Shown: piece after piece, positions 1-9,500 of the stretch | Layout of the letters: each line of letters begins with the position of its first letter | How positions within the stretch are numbered: position 1 is the stretch's first letter | DNA from: Muribaculaceae bacterium Isolate-036 (Harlan) | GTDB lineage: Bacteria > Bacteroidota > Bacteroidia > Bacteroidales > Muribaculaceae | DNA length: 64,000 bases | Assembly (NCBI GenBank): GCA_003833075.1 | Contig: RIAY01000002.1 | Location: 62,001 to 126,000, forward strand | Reading direction: 5' to 3' | Made by a program: the position numbers and the translations under genes | Notes under the pieces: model-generated | What the model saw: the letters and a program-made list of their open reading frames with translations, nothing else | Told to the model about the DNA's origin: nothing | Database searches by the model: none

Positions 1-367
1 GAACGGAATCAGTGTGTTTCTGGTCGCTCAGCCATCGGAAGAAAAAACATTCTCGATTGCTATGCCGCAGTCGGATGGTGAGAAAGCACTGGAGCAGCTG
101 AAACTTGAGTTCTCTCCTGAAATTCAGTCGGGAGAGCTTCTTTCGATTGAAAAGACCGACGATCTGTCTGTCATTGCGGTTGTAGGCGAAGGCATAAAAA
201 CAGCAAAGGGACTCGGAGCGCGTATCGTCGAGACGCTGCGCGGTGCGGATGTCGATGTAAAAGCGATCTCGGAAGGTGCGTCAGACACGACAGTAGCCGT
301 AGTGCTTGAGAGTGCTAAAGTTCGTGAAGGACTGAACCTTATCCATTCACTCTGTTTTGTATCTTGA
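1..367 (+). CDS. lysC: Aspartate kinase, C-terminal part (gene cut by window edge)
   Basis: The open frame runs from base 2 to a TGA at 365-367, so only about 121 C-terminal residues are present and the catalytic domain lies outside the window. What is visible looks like the paired ACT regulatory domains of a monofunctional aspartokinase. It begins GISVFLVAQ and contains LSVIAVVGEGI and VKAISEGASDTTVAVV, which fit the second ACT domain that binds lysine or threonine. The enzyme phosphorylates aspartate at the head of the lysine, threonine, methionine and diaminopimelate pathway. The protein ends shortly after the ACT fold, so this is not a ThrA-type fusion to homoserine dehydrogenase. engB follows 18 bp downstream in the same direction. 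Confidence 0.88.
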   Translation, partial: NGISVFLVAQPSEEKTFSIAMPQSDGEKALEQLKLEFSPEIQSGELLSIEKTDDLSVIAVVGEGIKTAKGLGARIVETLRGADVDVKAISEGASDTTVAVVLESAKVREGLNLIHSLCFVS

Positions 368-385
368 TATATTTATTAAAATCGT

Positions 386-1003
386 ATGGTTATGGAAATA
401 AAGAATATCAAATATGAGATAAGCAACGAGAATCCGCACAAATGTCCTGCGACAGATGTGCCGGAATATGCTTTTATAGGAAGATCCAATGTTGGCAAAT
501 CGTCTCTTATCAATATGCTCGGCAGAAGCAAAAGTCTTGCCAAAACCTCGCAGAAACCGGGAAAAACGTTGCTTATCAATCATTTCAAGGTTGATAACGG
601 TGAATGGTATCTTGTTGACCTTCCCGGATACGGCTATGCAGCCAGAGGAAAAGAGCAGAGGGAGAAACTTTCAAAAATTATCAAAGGTTATATACTTGAG
701 CGCGCGCAGCTGACATCCCTTTTTGTGCTAATTGACATCAGACATGAGCCACAGAAAGTCGACATTGAGTTTCTTGACTGGCTCGGGGATAATGGAGTTC
801 CATTTTCGATCATATTCACAAAGGCAGACAAGCTCGGTTCTGTGGCTGGTCAGCGAAATGTGGAGGCATATAAAAAAGAGCTTCTGAAAAGATGGGAAGA
901 ACTGCCGCCTGTGTTTGTGACATCTTCCGAAAAGGGGACAGGACGGCAGGAGTTGCTTGATTATATATATTCAATAAATCAGGAAATAAGTAAAACGGAA
1001 TAA
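386..1003 (+). CDS. engB: Ribosome biogenesis GTPase EngB (YihA/YsxC)
   Basis: This is a 205-residue TRAFAC-class GTPase of normal family length. The P-loop GRSNVGKSS lies at about residues 32-40, the G3 motif DLPGYGYA near 78-85, and the G4 motif TKAD near 145. The family is needed for late assembly of the 50S ribosomal subunit and acts in the cytoplasm. The start used is ATG at 386; a second in-frame ATG two codons later is equally usable. The gene sits 18 bp after lysC and 12 bp before a GtrA-family gene, so all three may be co-transcribed. Confidence 0.95.
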   Translation: MVMEIKNIKYEISNENPHKCPATDVPEYAFIGRSNVGKSSLINMLGRSKSLAKTSQKPGKTLLINHFKVDNGEWYLVDLPGYGYAARGKEQREKLSKIIKGYILERAQLTSLFVLIDIRHEPQKVDIEFLDWLGDNGVPFSIIFTKADKLGSVAGQRNVEAYKKELLKRWEELPPVFVTSSEKGTGRQELLDYIYSINQEISKTE

Positions 1004-1015
1004 AATTTCGGTATT

Positions 1016-1459
1016 ATGTCTAACCTGTTAATGAACAAAGATCAGATTTTAAGAAGTAATGACAAAAAGGCGGAGCTGATACGTTTTATTGCAGTAGGCG
1101 GTTTTGCGACAGTGCTTCAATATGGGATGTACATAGTGTTTCTCATGGCTGTCGGAACAACAGCCGTTGTTTCCACACTGATCAGTTATGCGATAAGTTT
1201 CATTGCGAATTTCTTTCTTTCAAGCTATTTCACGTTCAGGAGCAATCCGAATGCGAAGAAGGGTCTTGCATTCACCCTGAGTCATCTTATAAATATGGGA
1301 ATGCAGACCGGATTGGTTGCCATATTCAAAGGTGTCGTAGGTCCGACACTGGCGTTGTTGCCGGCATTGGCAATATGCGTGCCCGTGAATTTCATCCTTG
1401 TAAGATATGCGTTTACCGCTAAAATATTTCAAGGAAGTATAAAAAAGAAAAAAGTGTAA
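1016..1459 (+). CDS. GtrA family small membrane protein
   Basis: This 147-residue protein is very hydrophobic, with four predicted membrane segments between about residues 22 and 135. This matches the GtrA/DPMS family layout. The N-terminal part reads LIRFIAVGGFATVLQYGMY, a typical family opening (RFxxVGxxxxxxxxxxxY). GtrA proteins are thought to help move lipid-linked sugars across the inner membrane, often beside glycosyltransferases. None is encoded next to it here, so the substrate cannot be inferred. The C-terminus is lysine-rich, consistent with a cytoplasmic tail. Confidence 0.85.
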   Translation: MSNLLMNKDQILRSNDKKAELIRFIAVGGFATVLQYGMYIVFLMAVGTTAVVSTLISYAISFIANFFLSSYFTFRSNPNAKKGLAFTLSHLINMGMQTGLVAIFKGVVGPTLALLPALAICVPVNFILVRYAFTAKIFQGSIKKKKV

Positions 1460-1520
1460 TCTTTTTCTTTGAGTATCTTGTATAAATAGTTGAACATAGT
1501 TAAGTAAACCAAGTCAAAAT

Positions 1521-1952
1521 ATGGAAAAAGTGGCATTTGCAAGTGATCACGCAGGCTATGAACTTAAAGAAGTGATCAAGAAATATATGGAGGGAAAAGG
1601 GTATGAGGTCGTTGATTTCGGCACGGACAGTGAGGAATCATGCGATTATGCCGATTATGCCCATCCCGCCGCGTCCGCAGTGGAGAAAGGTGAATGTTCG
1701 TTCGGAATCGCCATGTGTGGTTCGGGCAACGGAATAGGGATGACGTTAAACAAGCACCAGGGCATTCGCGCCGCACTCGCCTGGATGGAAGATCTGGCAG
1801 ATCTTGCCAAGCGTCATAACAATGCCAATTTTCTTGTCTTGCCAGCCCGATTCATATCGGAGTTTCTCGCAAAGAGTATAGTCGATGCGTATCTCGCTGC
1901 TCCATTTGAGGGTGGTCGTCATCAGCGTAGAATAGACAAAATGCCTCTTTGA
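1521..1952 (+). CDS. rpiB: Ribose-5-phosphate isomerase B
   Basis: This 143-residue protein has the usual RpiB length. The N-terminus FASDHAGYELKE carries the phosphate-binding SDHAG motif. The later CGSGNGIGMTLNKHQGIRAA contains the catalytic-site cysteine and the GSGNG loop. RpiB interconverts ribose 5-phosphate and ribulose 5-phosphate in the non-oxidative pentose phosphate pathway; relatives use allose or galactose phosphates. Only three bases separate its TGA from the folB ATG, so the two are very likely co-transcribed. Confidence 0.95.
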   Translation: MEKVAFASDHAGYELKEVIKKYMEGKGYEVVDFGTDSEESCDYADYAHPAASAVEKGECSFGIAMCGSGNGIGMTLNKHQGIRAALAWMEDLADLAKRHNNANFLVLPARFISEFLAKSIVDAYLAAPFEGGRHQRRIDKMPL

Positions 1953-1955
1953 CAT

Positions 1956-2327
1956 ATGGATTGCAGCAATGTGTTTCGCATCTGTCTTAGCGGTCTGAGG
2001 TTTAATTCCCGGATAGGGGTTTATGAGCAGGAGCGAAAGGTAGGAAACGAATATGTAGTTGATGTTACAGTAAGCTACGATGCCGCGTTATTCAAAGAGG
2101 AGGATTTGTCAACATCTGTTTCGTATGCCGACATATATGAAGAGATAAAAATGGAGATGCATAGAGAACGCAGATTGCTTGAGTCTGTAGCGTTGTCTAT
2201 ATCTCAAAGAATATCAGGTCGTTGGAGTTTTGTAGATGAAATAATTGTAAGGATTGTTAAGACAGCTCCTCCAATCAACGGCATTGTGGGTGATTGCGGA
2301 ATAGAATATTTTTGGAAAAAAAGTTAA
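1956..2327 (+). CDS. folB: Dihydroneopterin aldolase
   Basis: The 123-residue length fits FolB. Residues near the N-terminus (GLRFNSRIGVYEQERK) match the family strand with the conserved glutamate. The C-terminal VRIVKTAPPI carries the conserved active-site lysine region. The enzyme cleaves 7,8-dihydroneopterin to 6-hydroxymethyl-dihydropterin and glycolaldehyde in folate synthesis. It starts three bases after rpiB. No other folate genes are nearby. Confidence 0.93.
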   Translation: MDCSNVFRICLSGLRFNSRIGVYEQERKVGNEYVVDVTVSYDAALFKEEDLSTSVSYADIYEEIKMEMHRERRLLESVALSISQRISGRWSFVDEIIVRIVKTAPPINGIVGDCGIEYFWKKS

Positions 2328-2333
2328 GAAATA

Positions 2334-2366
2334 TTTGGCGGAATCATGAAAAAGTATTAATTTTGC
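2334..2366 (+). promoter_or_regulatory. Bacteroidetes-type promoter for the tRNA-Arg pair
   Basis: A TTTG box at 2334-2337 is followed after exactly 20 bp by TAATTTTG at 2358-2365. This is a full match to the Bacteroidetes TTTG / TAnnTTTG promoter. The expected transcription start is near 2372, about 28 bases before the first tRNA. Confidence 0.7.
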
Positions 2367-2399
2367 AATCGCAAATCGGAAATAATCCGCACGCGGAAT

Positions 2400-2473
2400 G
2401 GTTCGTTAGCTCAATTGAATAGAGCATCTGACTACGGATCAGAAGGTTGCAGGTTTGAATCCTGCACGAATCA
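2400..2473 (+). tRNA. tRNA-Arg (anticodon ACG), copy 1
   Basis: A complete cloverleaf can be folded by eye. The acceptor GGTTCGT pairs with ACGAATC and carries discriminator A. The D stem is GCTC/GAGC. The anticodon stem TCTGA/TCAGA has loop CTACGGA, giving ACG, and the T stem is GCAGG/CCTGC. A20, an arginine identity base, is present. CCA is not encoded. The D loop has G18-A19 and the T loop is TTTGAAT with U56, so the usual G19-C56 tertiary pair is replaced by A19-U56. Confidence 0.95.
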
Positions 2474-2479
2474 CAGAAT

Positions 2480-2553
2480 GGCTCCTTAGCTCAATTGAAT
2501 AGAGCATCTGACTACGGATCAGAAGGTTGCAGGTTTGAATCCTGCAGGAGTCA
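2480..2553 (+). tRNA. tRNA-Arg (anticodon ACG), copy 2
   Basis: The body between the acceptor strands is identical to the first copy, six bases upstream. Only the acceptor stem differs, GGCTCCT with AGGAGTC, and it stays paired because both strands changed together. The anticodon loop CTACGGA gives ACG, and the A19/U56 pair is shared with copy 1. CCA is not encoded. The pair is probably one transcript. Confidence 0.95.
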
Positions 2554-2554
2554 C

Positions 2555-2583
2555 AAAAGGAGGTGTTATCACCTCCTTTTTTT
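2555..2583. terminator. Rho-independent terminator, tRNA operon / kup (bidirectional)
   Basis: The arm AAAAGGAGGTG (2555-2565), a four-base loop and the arm CACCTCCTTTT (2570-2580) are followed by more T residues. The hairpin has an A-run on one side and a T-run on the other. It can stop both the tRNA transcript and the converging kup transcript that ends at 2613. Confidence 0.85.
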
Positions 2584-2612
2584 ATTGTTTACATCTCCTG
2601 TATGCCATAAGA

Positions 2613-4574
2613 CTATTCAGATGGATTTTTCTCCGCTACGATACGTCTTCCCGGTGTGGTGTTGATGATGAGCGGTACAGTTTCGGCTGTCACCATACTT
2701 GTATCAAGACCGAAAGCTTCCTGATCGGTAATGCCGATGCGGCGAAGATACTGGTGCATTCGCATGATAAACGCTGCAGTGCGGGGACAACTGCTCGAAG
2801 GAGAGAAGATGCGTCGTATTATGATGAATCTGAAGTCTCCGGCAATTCCTCTTTCTCTCAGTGAGGTATAACCGCTCCTGAGATCTACTTTCCCCTCTTT
2901 TACAAGGTCCTCTATGACCTGTCTTAGATATACGTTTATCTTGGGTTGTACTCTGAAGCCAAGATACATGTCGATTCGGTATATAGTCTCCGGCACAATC
3001 ACTTTTGCGGAATATTCAAGAGTTTCGGGTTCGTCAACATGTGTCACATGAACGAACCAGTAATGGTCTGCCCGTTTCGGCTGTTTGTTGATTATCGAAT
3101 ATATAACTTTACTTTCTATATTTTTGTCATCGGATGTCTGGACCAGATAAACGAGATTCGAAGCGAATTTCGGAATCTCATGGTCATTCTTTATGTCGAC
3201 TATTATCTCTTTTGCCTTGCCTATGTCGTAATACTGGACATATGAGGTTCTAAGCCTTATCGCTTTGTTCCATATAATCATGACTGTAGCCACAATGCCG
3301 GCAATCAGGATGCTGAACCATCCGCCATGTGTGAATTTGAAAATATTGGCGATAAAGAATACACCCTCTATGATACCGAAGAAAATAATGAAAGCCGAAC
3401 ATATCACAATATTTACATTCAGGCTGTGCAGATAGAAGGTCAGGAGCACAGTCGTCATTAGCATGGTGATAGTTATCGCAAGACCATATGCCGCCTCCAT
3501 GTGGCTTGAATCACGGAAAATAAGTACTGTCAGCAGACATCCCGCCAGCAGAGCCCAGTTGACAGCCGGAATATATAATTGTCCCTTTTCACGAGATGGG
3601 TACTTAATCTTGAGTTTGGGCCATAATACGAGGTTCATTGCTTCCGAGAAAATCGTGAACGACCCGCTCAGCAATGCCTGACTGGCAATAATGGCGGCAC
3701 CTGTAGACATTATCACCCCGATAAAGGTAAACCATTCGGGCATAATTCCGTAGAACGGGTTGATTCCTGCGTCTTTTGGGGATGAAAGGAGCCATGCTCC
3801 CTGTCCGAGATAATTGAGAATCAGCATTATTTTTACGAATATCCAGCTGACGGATATATTCTTGCGCCCGCAATGTCCGAGATCGGAGTATAATGCTTCA
3901 GCTCCTGTCGTGCACAGGAATACCGCGCCAAGAATAAGAAACCATTCGGGGTTGGTGCACAATAACTTGATTGCCCACCAGGGGTTGAATGCCTTGAATA
4001 TTCCCGGGCACAGGTGTATGTTGAGAGAACCTAATGTGCCAAGCATCAGAAACCATAATAACATGAACGGTCCGAAAAACTTGCCGATTTTACCGGTTCC
4101 CATCTGCTGCATTATGAAAATGAATAGAATGATCAATGTCACAATAGGGATTATAGGGACATGAGGCATTACGATTTCAAGACCTTCTATTGCGGAGGTG
4201 ACGGTCACAGCCGGTGTTATTACACCGTCGGCAACCAGTGCGGCTGCACCGATGGCGGCTACTATCCATAGCTTCTTTCCGTATTTTTTTCTAAGCAATG
4301 CGAATAATGCGAGAATGCCGCCCTCTCCTTTATTGTCGGCTCTTAAGGCAAGCAATACGTATTTTATTGTAGTCTGCAATGTCAGAGTCCAGATAACGCA
4401 GGATACAGCTCCGATGATATATTCGGGAGAGTAGTCAGGTGTCACGCTCTCAATTGCCTTCATGACATAAAGGGGGGACGTGCCTATGTCTCCGAACACG
4501 ATGCCCAGAGTCACAAGAAGTCCCGCCATGCTGAGGCGCTTTAACGAAGATTTGTCATTTATAGTCGAATTCAT
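2613..4574 (-). CDS. kup: KUP-family potassium uptake protein
   Basis: This 653-residue protein has an N-terminal membrane domain of about twelve helices (to roughly residue 440) and a soluble C-terminal domain. The start of helix 1, LGIVFGDIGTSPLYVMKA, is the signature of the KUP/HAK/KT family. KUP proteins import K+ with protons across the inner membrane. The gene is alone on the minus strand, convergent with the tRNA operon and divergent from the PUL1 regulator, with which it shares an intergenic region of about 155 bp. Confidence 0.95.
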   Translation of the reverse strand: MNSTINDKSSLKRLSMAGLLVTLGIVFGDIGTSPLYVMKAIESVTPDYSPEYIIGAVSCVIWTLTLQTTIKYVLLALRADNKGEGGILALFALLRKKYGKKLWIVAAIGAAALVADGVITPAVTVTSAIEGLEIVMPHVPIIPIVTLIILFIFIMQQMGTGKIGKFFGPFMLLWFLMLGTLGSLNIHLCPGIFKAFNPWWAIKLLCTNPEWFLILGAVFLCTTGAEALYSDLGHCGRKNISVSWIFVKIMLILNYLGQGAWLLSSPKDAGINPFYGIMPEWFTFIGVIMSTGAAIIASQALLSGSFTIFSEAMNLVLWPKLKIKYPSREKGQLYIPAVNWALLAGCLLTVLIFRDSSHMEAAYGLAITITMLMTTVLLTFYLHSLNVNIVICSAFIIFFGIIEGVFFIANIFKFTHGGWFSILIAGIVATVMIIWNKAIRLRTSYVQYYDIGKAKEIIVDIKNDHEIPKFASNLVYLVQTSDDKNIESKVIYSIINKQPKRADHYWFVHVTHVDEPETLEYSAKVIVPETIYRIDMYLGFRVQPKINVYLRQVIEDLVKEGKVDLRSGYTSLRERGIAGDFRFIIIRRIFSPSSSCPRTAAFIMRMHQYLRRIGITDQEAFGLDTSMVTAETVPLIINTTPGRRIVAEKNPSE

Positions 4575-4630
4575 GTTTATATAACAATCAAAACAACCAA
4601 ATTATTGCAAAATATTTTTTTAATCCGGCA

Positions 4631-4663
4631 TGTGCCGTTTTCTGATATATTTTCGTATATTTG
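4631..4663 (+). promoter_or_regulatory. Promoter of the PUL1 regulator gene
   Basis: The -7 element TATATTTG lies at 4656-4663 with TGTG at 4631-4634, 21 bp upstream, a close match to the Bacteroidetes promoter. It overlaps a TTG at 4661 that would otherwise be the most upstream start of the following gene, so translation must begin downstream of it. Confidence 0.5.
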
Positions 4664-4729
4664 CGTTCGTATCTCCGTGATTCATCAAATTGTTCTTATA
4701 AACATATTTCCTTATTCCGGTTTTTCCCT

Positions 4730-6376
4730 ATGCCTTATATGTCATATCGTTTTTCATTAATGTCCGCGATATTTCTTATTATATGCGTTATCCCCTTCAC
4801 GGGAATATGCGCTGCGGATAACTCTGTCGAAGTGCGTGCCATACTGGCAGAAGCGTCTTCTGTTCTCGAAAGCGATCCCAAGAGGGCATCCGGACTTGCC
4901 AACAGAGCGTTGAAACTATGTGATACCGCTCATCCTGATTCTGCTACGATAGCGGCTACTGTAATGTATGGAGAGGCAGAGCAGCTTCTCGGCAATTTTG
5001 ATCTCAGCATACACATTCTTTATGATGCGGAAGGTCTCATTAAAGATGGGGACACGCAATGGAAGGCAAGGCTATATAAGCTACAGGGGAGAGTTTTCAG
5101 CAAATTGGGTGATTATCAGAAATCCGCGGAACTCAATGACCGTGCCACTTCCATGTTCAGGGCATCTGGGGATTCTGCACTTGTGGCAGACTGTTACAAT
5201 GAGCGCGGAGTCATGTTGCTCAATCTTCATGAATATGTGATTGCAGAGCATTTCTTCCGCAGGGCACTTGAAATAAACAGAAAGCTCAAGAATCTTAAAG
5301 GTATCGCAAAGAATCTCAACAGCATGTGTCTGTATTCCGGAGACTCCAATGAGAAACTCGGAATGATTGAAGAGGCGATAGCAATCAATAAACATCTCGG
5401 CAACAACTGGGCTCTTGGCGAAAATTTCAACAATAAGGGAAAACAGCTTTATTATGCCAGAAGACCGGATGATGCAAAAACTGCGCTTGCTCAGGCAAAA
5501 GTTTACATAGACAGTATCGAAGCCAAAGAACTTCTTTGTGACAATTATGAGTATCTTTCGATGGTATATGCGATGAAAGGGGATTACCGCAAGGCATACG
5601 AATATCTCGGAATGATGTCGGATCTTTCCACTCAATTGCAGAAAAACAATCGCCTCCGGAACACAGAACTTGATCTGTCGCGGAAAAAATTCGAAGACCA
5701 GAGGATTGCCATAGACAAGCAGGAGCAGGAATACAAGATAGAGTTGCTGACAAGAAACATCATTCTGCTTGTAACATTTATAGTTCTCTGTGCGGTGTGT
5801 CTTTTGCTTTATTATATCAAGAACCGCCATAAAAAGAATCTTCAGCTTATAGAAACCCGCCATAAACTTGAGATGTCGGCAAAGGAGGTTGATTCTCTTA
5901 AAGTGCGTCAACAGCAGCTTGAACTTGAGAACGCCCAGACCCTCCTTGAGTCAAACCGCAGGGAACTTACCGGATTCGCAGCTTTCCTCAAAAGTCGAAA
6001 CGAGATAATGGATAAGATAAAGGAGATGATAAAGGAAGGTTATAAGATGGATTCCTCATTGATAGGAGCGCACCTTAAGAAAATAAATGCCTTTATCACG
6101 ACTAACTGTACGAATGATAAAAACGGTACGACATTTCTGTTGAATGTAGAAGAGAGAAACAAAGACTTTCTGATGCGACTTATTGAAAAACACCCTTCGC
6201 TTACCAAGGGAGAACGCAATCTCGCATTGCTTATCAGAGGAAAATTGTCGACAAAAGAAATCTCTCTTCTGCTCGGTCTTGAGCCGCGTACTGTAAATAT
6301 GAACCGCTATCGACTTAGAAAATCCTTGGCGCTGAATCAGGAAGACAGCCTTGAAGAATATCTTAGAAACGTTTGA
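4730..6376 (+). CDS. Membrane-spanning TPR / LuxR-type HTH regulator of PUL1
   Basis: From ATG 4730 the protein has 548 residues. It begins with a signal peptide (hydrophobic to about residue 30). A periplasmic array of TPR repeats follows, then one membrane segment (IILLVTFIVLCAVCLLLYY), a coiled-coil stretch, and a C-terminal helix-turn-helix (LSTKEISLLLGLEPRTVNMN). This is the layout of Bacteroidetes regulators that sense sugar in the periplasm and bind DNA inside the cell, as SusR does. It lies just upstream of susC in the same direction, so PUL1 is its likely target. The frame stays open upstream to a TTG at 4661, but that codon lies inside a promoter element. Confidence 0.85.
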   Translation: MPYMSYRFSLMSAIFLIICVIPFTGICAADNSVEVRAILAEASSVLESDPKRASGLANRALKLCDTAHPDSATIAATVMYGEAEQLLGNFDLSIHILYDAEGLIKDGDTQWKARLYKLQGRVFSKLGDYQKSAELNDRATSMFRASGDSALVADCYNERGVMLLNLHEYVIAEHFFRRALEINRKLKNLKGIAKNLNSMCLYSGDSNEKLGMIEEAIAINKHLGNNWALGENFNNKGKQLYYARRPDDAKTALAQAKVYIDSIEAKELLCDNYEYLSMVYAMKGDYRKAYEYLGMMSDLSTQLQKNNRLRNTELDLSRKKFEDQRIAIDKQEQEYKIELLTRNIILLVTFIVLCAVCLLLYYIKNRHKKNLQLIETRHKLEMSAKEVDSLKVRQQQLELENAQTLLESNRRELTGFAAFLKSRNEIMDKIKEMIKEGYKMDSSLIGAHLKKINAFITTNCTNDKNGTTFLLNVEERNKDFLMRLIEKHPSLTKGERNLALLIRGKLSTKEISLLLGLEPRTVNMNRYRLRKSLALNQEDSLEEYLRNV

Positions 6377-6491
6377 AAACGAGATGTCGCCGGATTTGTG
6401 TAAAATAGGTGCCCTGTATACATTGGTTTCTATATAAAGTCCTGATAATAAAAGGTGAACTAATTCTGATTGTAGACAAACATAACTGCTT

Positions 6492-6519
6492 GTTTTTAGA
6501 ATTGTAGATAGTTTTTAGA
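6492..6519 (+). promoter_or_regulatory. Direct repeats upstream of PUL1 susC (candidate operator)
   Basis: GTTTTTAGA occurs at 6492-6500 and again at 6511-6519. The two copies are 19 bp apart start to start, nearly two helical turns, in the 218-bp region before susC. The position suits a dimeric activator such as the preceding regulator. A weak TAAAATTTG box follows at 6566-6574 but would leave a very short leader. Confidence 0.3.
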
Positions 6520-6594
6520 TTGAATTTTTTTTATTATGCCATGAAGTGGAAATAAATTAGCGACATAAAATTTGTCCACTAACCTTATATTATC

Positions 6595-9500
6595 ATGGCA
6601 AACAAAACTCAGTTAAAAGGAAGGGTTCTACAGATGCTCCTTCTCTTATGCCTGACATTACCTTTTCAGGCATGGGCTCAAAAACAATCTGTGACAGGTG
6701 TGATAACTGAAGAAAATGGAGATCCTGTAATTGGAGCCACAGTCTTAGAAAAGGGGACAACCAACGGAGTCTCTACAGATCTTGACGGAAAATTCACGCT
6801 TAATGTCAATCCTAAAGGCACGCTTGTTGTTTCTTATGTCGGTTTCGCGACTCAGGAGATTGCAGTCAAGGGACGCAGTGTCATTAATTTGACGCTTAAA
6901 GAAGACACTCAGTTTCTTGATGAACTCGTTGTTGTCGGTTACGGCATGATGAAGAAGAGTGACATGACAGGTGCTATCTCAAGTGTGAACGGAGATGATC
7001 TTGCAAAGAGGACCACAACGAATCCGGCAGAGGCTCTTCAGGGAAAGATAGCCGGTGTCAACATCATGAAGGCTGGAGGCAACGCCGGAGCCGGAATCCA
7101 GGTCAAAATAAGAGGTGTCAAGACCTTTGGAGACAATGAGCCTCTTTATATAATAGACGGATTCCCGGGTGACATCAACTCAGTCAATCCGCAGGACATA
7201 GATTCTATGGAAGTGCTGAAAGATGGTGCGGCAGCAGCCATTTATGGGTCGGTAGCAGCCAACGGCGTTATAATAATTACTACGAAAAATGGAAAGAAAG
7301 GCGAGGTAAAAGTAGACTTCTCGGCATATGTAAGCTTTACCAGAATTGCCAATAAATTCAAGATGCTCAATGCCGATGAATACAAGCAGGTTCACGGTCA
7401 GATGTATGACAACTGGAACGAGCATGTGGCTCTTCATCCGGAAATGTATGATGCTTCTTCAATGCTCTCTTCACCGGCTTACATAACGGCTGACACAGGT
7501 GTGAATACCGACTGGCAGGACGCAATGACACGCTCCGGTCTCACTCAGAACTATATGCTCAGTGTGCGCGGTGGTGGAGATCTTGGAAAATATTCTGTAA
7601 GCTATAATCATTCAGATGAGAAAGGAATTTTCCTCGGCAACGATTACACAATGGACAATGCGCGTGTCAAGCTTAACGCGACAAAATACATTTTCGATTT
7701 TGAAGCAAACATGGCGTTTAAATATACAAAAAGCCGTCAGCCTCAATATCAGATCAAGGAAATGTATGGCATTTCACCTCTTGTGCCTGTGTATGATGCT
7801 GAAAACGAATATGGATATGGACTTACTGATTTCAACGGCTTGCCCAACAACCGCAACGTCATGGCTGACAATAATTTCAGACAGGCAGACTCGAGGTATT
7901 ACCACACCACAGCCAACGCAGCCATAACAGCGCGTTTCACCCCTTGGCTTAGTTTCAAGACAAGCTACGCATATCGTGGTGAACATGAGCGTGATAAATA
8001 TCACACGGCTCCATATGTGGCGGATATCCGCTCCAAACAGGAATATCCCGAGAGCAGCGAGACAACTGCCTATTGGGAAGAGCATGTGTGGGAGAATGTT
8101 CTTTCTTTCAACAAAGAATTTGGCAAGCATTCTGTGAATGCAGTTGCAGGAACCTCAACAATGGCGCGGAGATATACCTGGAATTATGTGGGAGTAATCG
8201 GAAAGACAATTACCTATAAGGTAGAAGACGGTCAGCTCGTTACAGGAGAACAGCCCGGAGGCTTCCTTGATCCTGATTTCTCCACAATCGGCGCAGGCAC
8301 AGGCGGCACATATGACGGTGACGGCTCGCGCTGGGATTACAGACGATTCTCTGTTTTCGGACGCGTCAACTATAACTTTGACAACCGTTATCTGTTTCAG
8401 GCTACAGTCCGCCATGACGGGTCAAGCAAATTCGGTAAAGACAAGCGTTGGGGTACGTTCCCGTCAGTAGCCGTAGGATGGAGAATATCAGAGGAGTCGT
8501 TCTTCCCGAAAACAACGGCATTCAACAATCTGAAGCTGCGTGCGAGCTGGGGACGACTCGGCAATGAGAACGCACTCGGCTATTATGACTTCCTCTCGCT
8601 TATCAGCACCTACAACAGCAAGAATCAAGGATATGTGCAGGGCAACGGAGACAATGCCTGGGCAGGAAGCATCGCGAGAGGACTTGAAAACCGCAATCTC
8701 CAGTGGGAGACAACCGACACAAAGAATATCGGTATAGATTATGGCTTCTTCAACAATCGTCTCAACGGATCTTTCAATTACTATTACAACAAGACTGAAG
8801 ATCTTCTGATAACCAAGGTTCTTCCTCCATCTGCCGGACTCTCGAACCCGATTCTCAATGTAGGCAAGATGCGTAACACCGGTATTGAGTTCGAAATCAA
8901 TTATCAGGATTCAAAAGCAGGATGGGATTGGAATATAGGGATGAATCTTTCCACAACAAGCAACAAGGTACTTGAACTTTCCGATGAGAATCAGATAATA
9001 TACGGAGAGGGTCTGAAATTCGGAACAGAGCATTTCCCTACTCAGACAATGGTAGGCAAACCTATAGGCTCATTCTATCTTTTTCGTACCGACGGAATAT
9101 TCCAGAGCAACGAGGAGGCGGCAAATTATGTAAACAGCAAGGGTGAGAAACTTCAGCCGTATGCGGATGCCGGAGATATTCGTTTTGTGGATGTTAACGG
9201 AGACGGAGTGATAGATGAAAACGACAAGGAGTATTGTGGCTCGGGAATACCCAAGCTGGAGGTGAATCTCAATCTGAATGTCGCCTGGAAAGGATTCGAT
9301 CTTATGGCTGTGTTGGGAAGTGCGTTCAATTATAAGATTTATAACGGCAACCGCTATCTGTATGAAAGCATGAATGCCGGTTCTAACTTCCTTGCAACAA
9401 CACTTGATGCGTGGACTCCGGAAAACAGAAACACCACAATGCCCCGGGCTATCTTCAATGATCCCAACGGCAACCTTAAAGAATCAGACCGTTTCCTTGA

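Noticed and set aside
2535..2864. Plus-strand frame beginning within the tRNA and overlapping kup
   Set aside because: It starts inside the second tRNA gene, runs through the terminator and is antisense to kup.
4661..4729. Upstream TTG start for the PUL1 regulator
   Set aside because: The TTG lies inside the TATATTTG promoter box, and the extra 23 residues precede a good signal peptide.
5081..5911. 276-codon minus-strand open frame inside the PUL1 regulator gene
   Set aside because: It is antisense to a gene with clear TPR, membrane and HTH features, has no family resemblance, and is a by-product of codon use.
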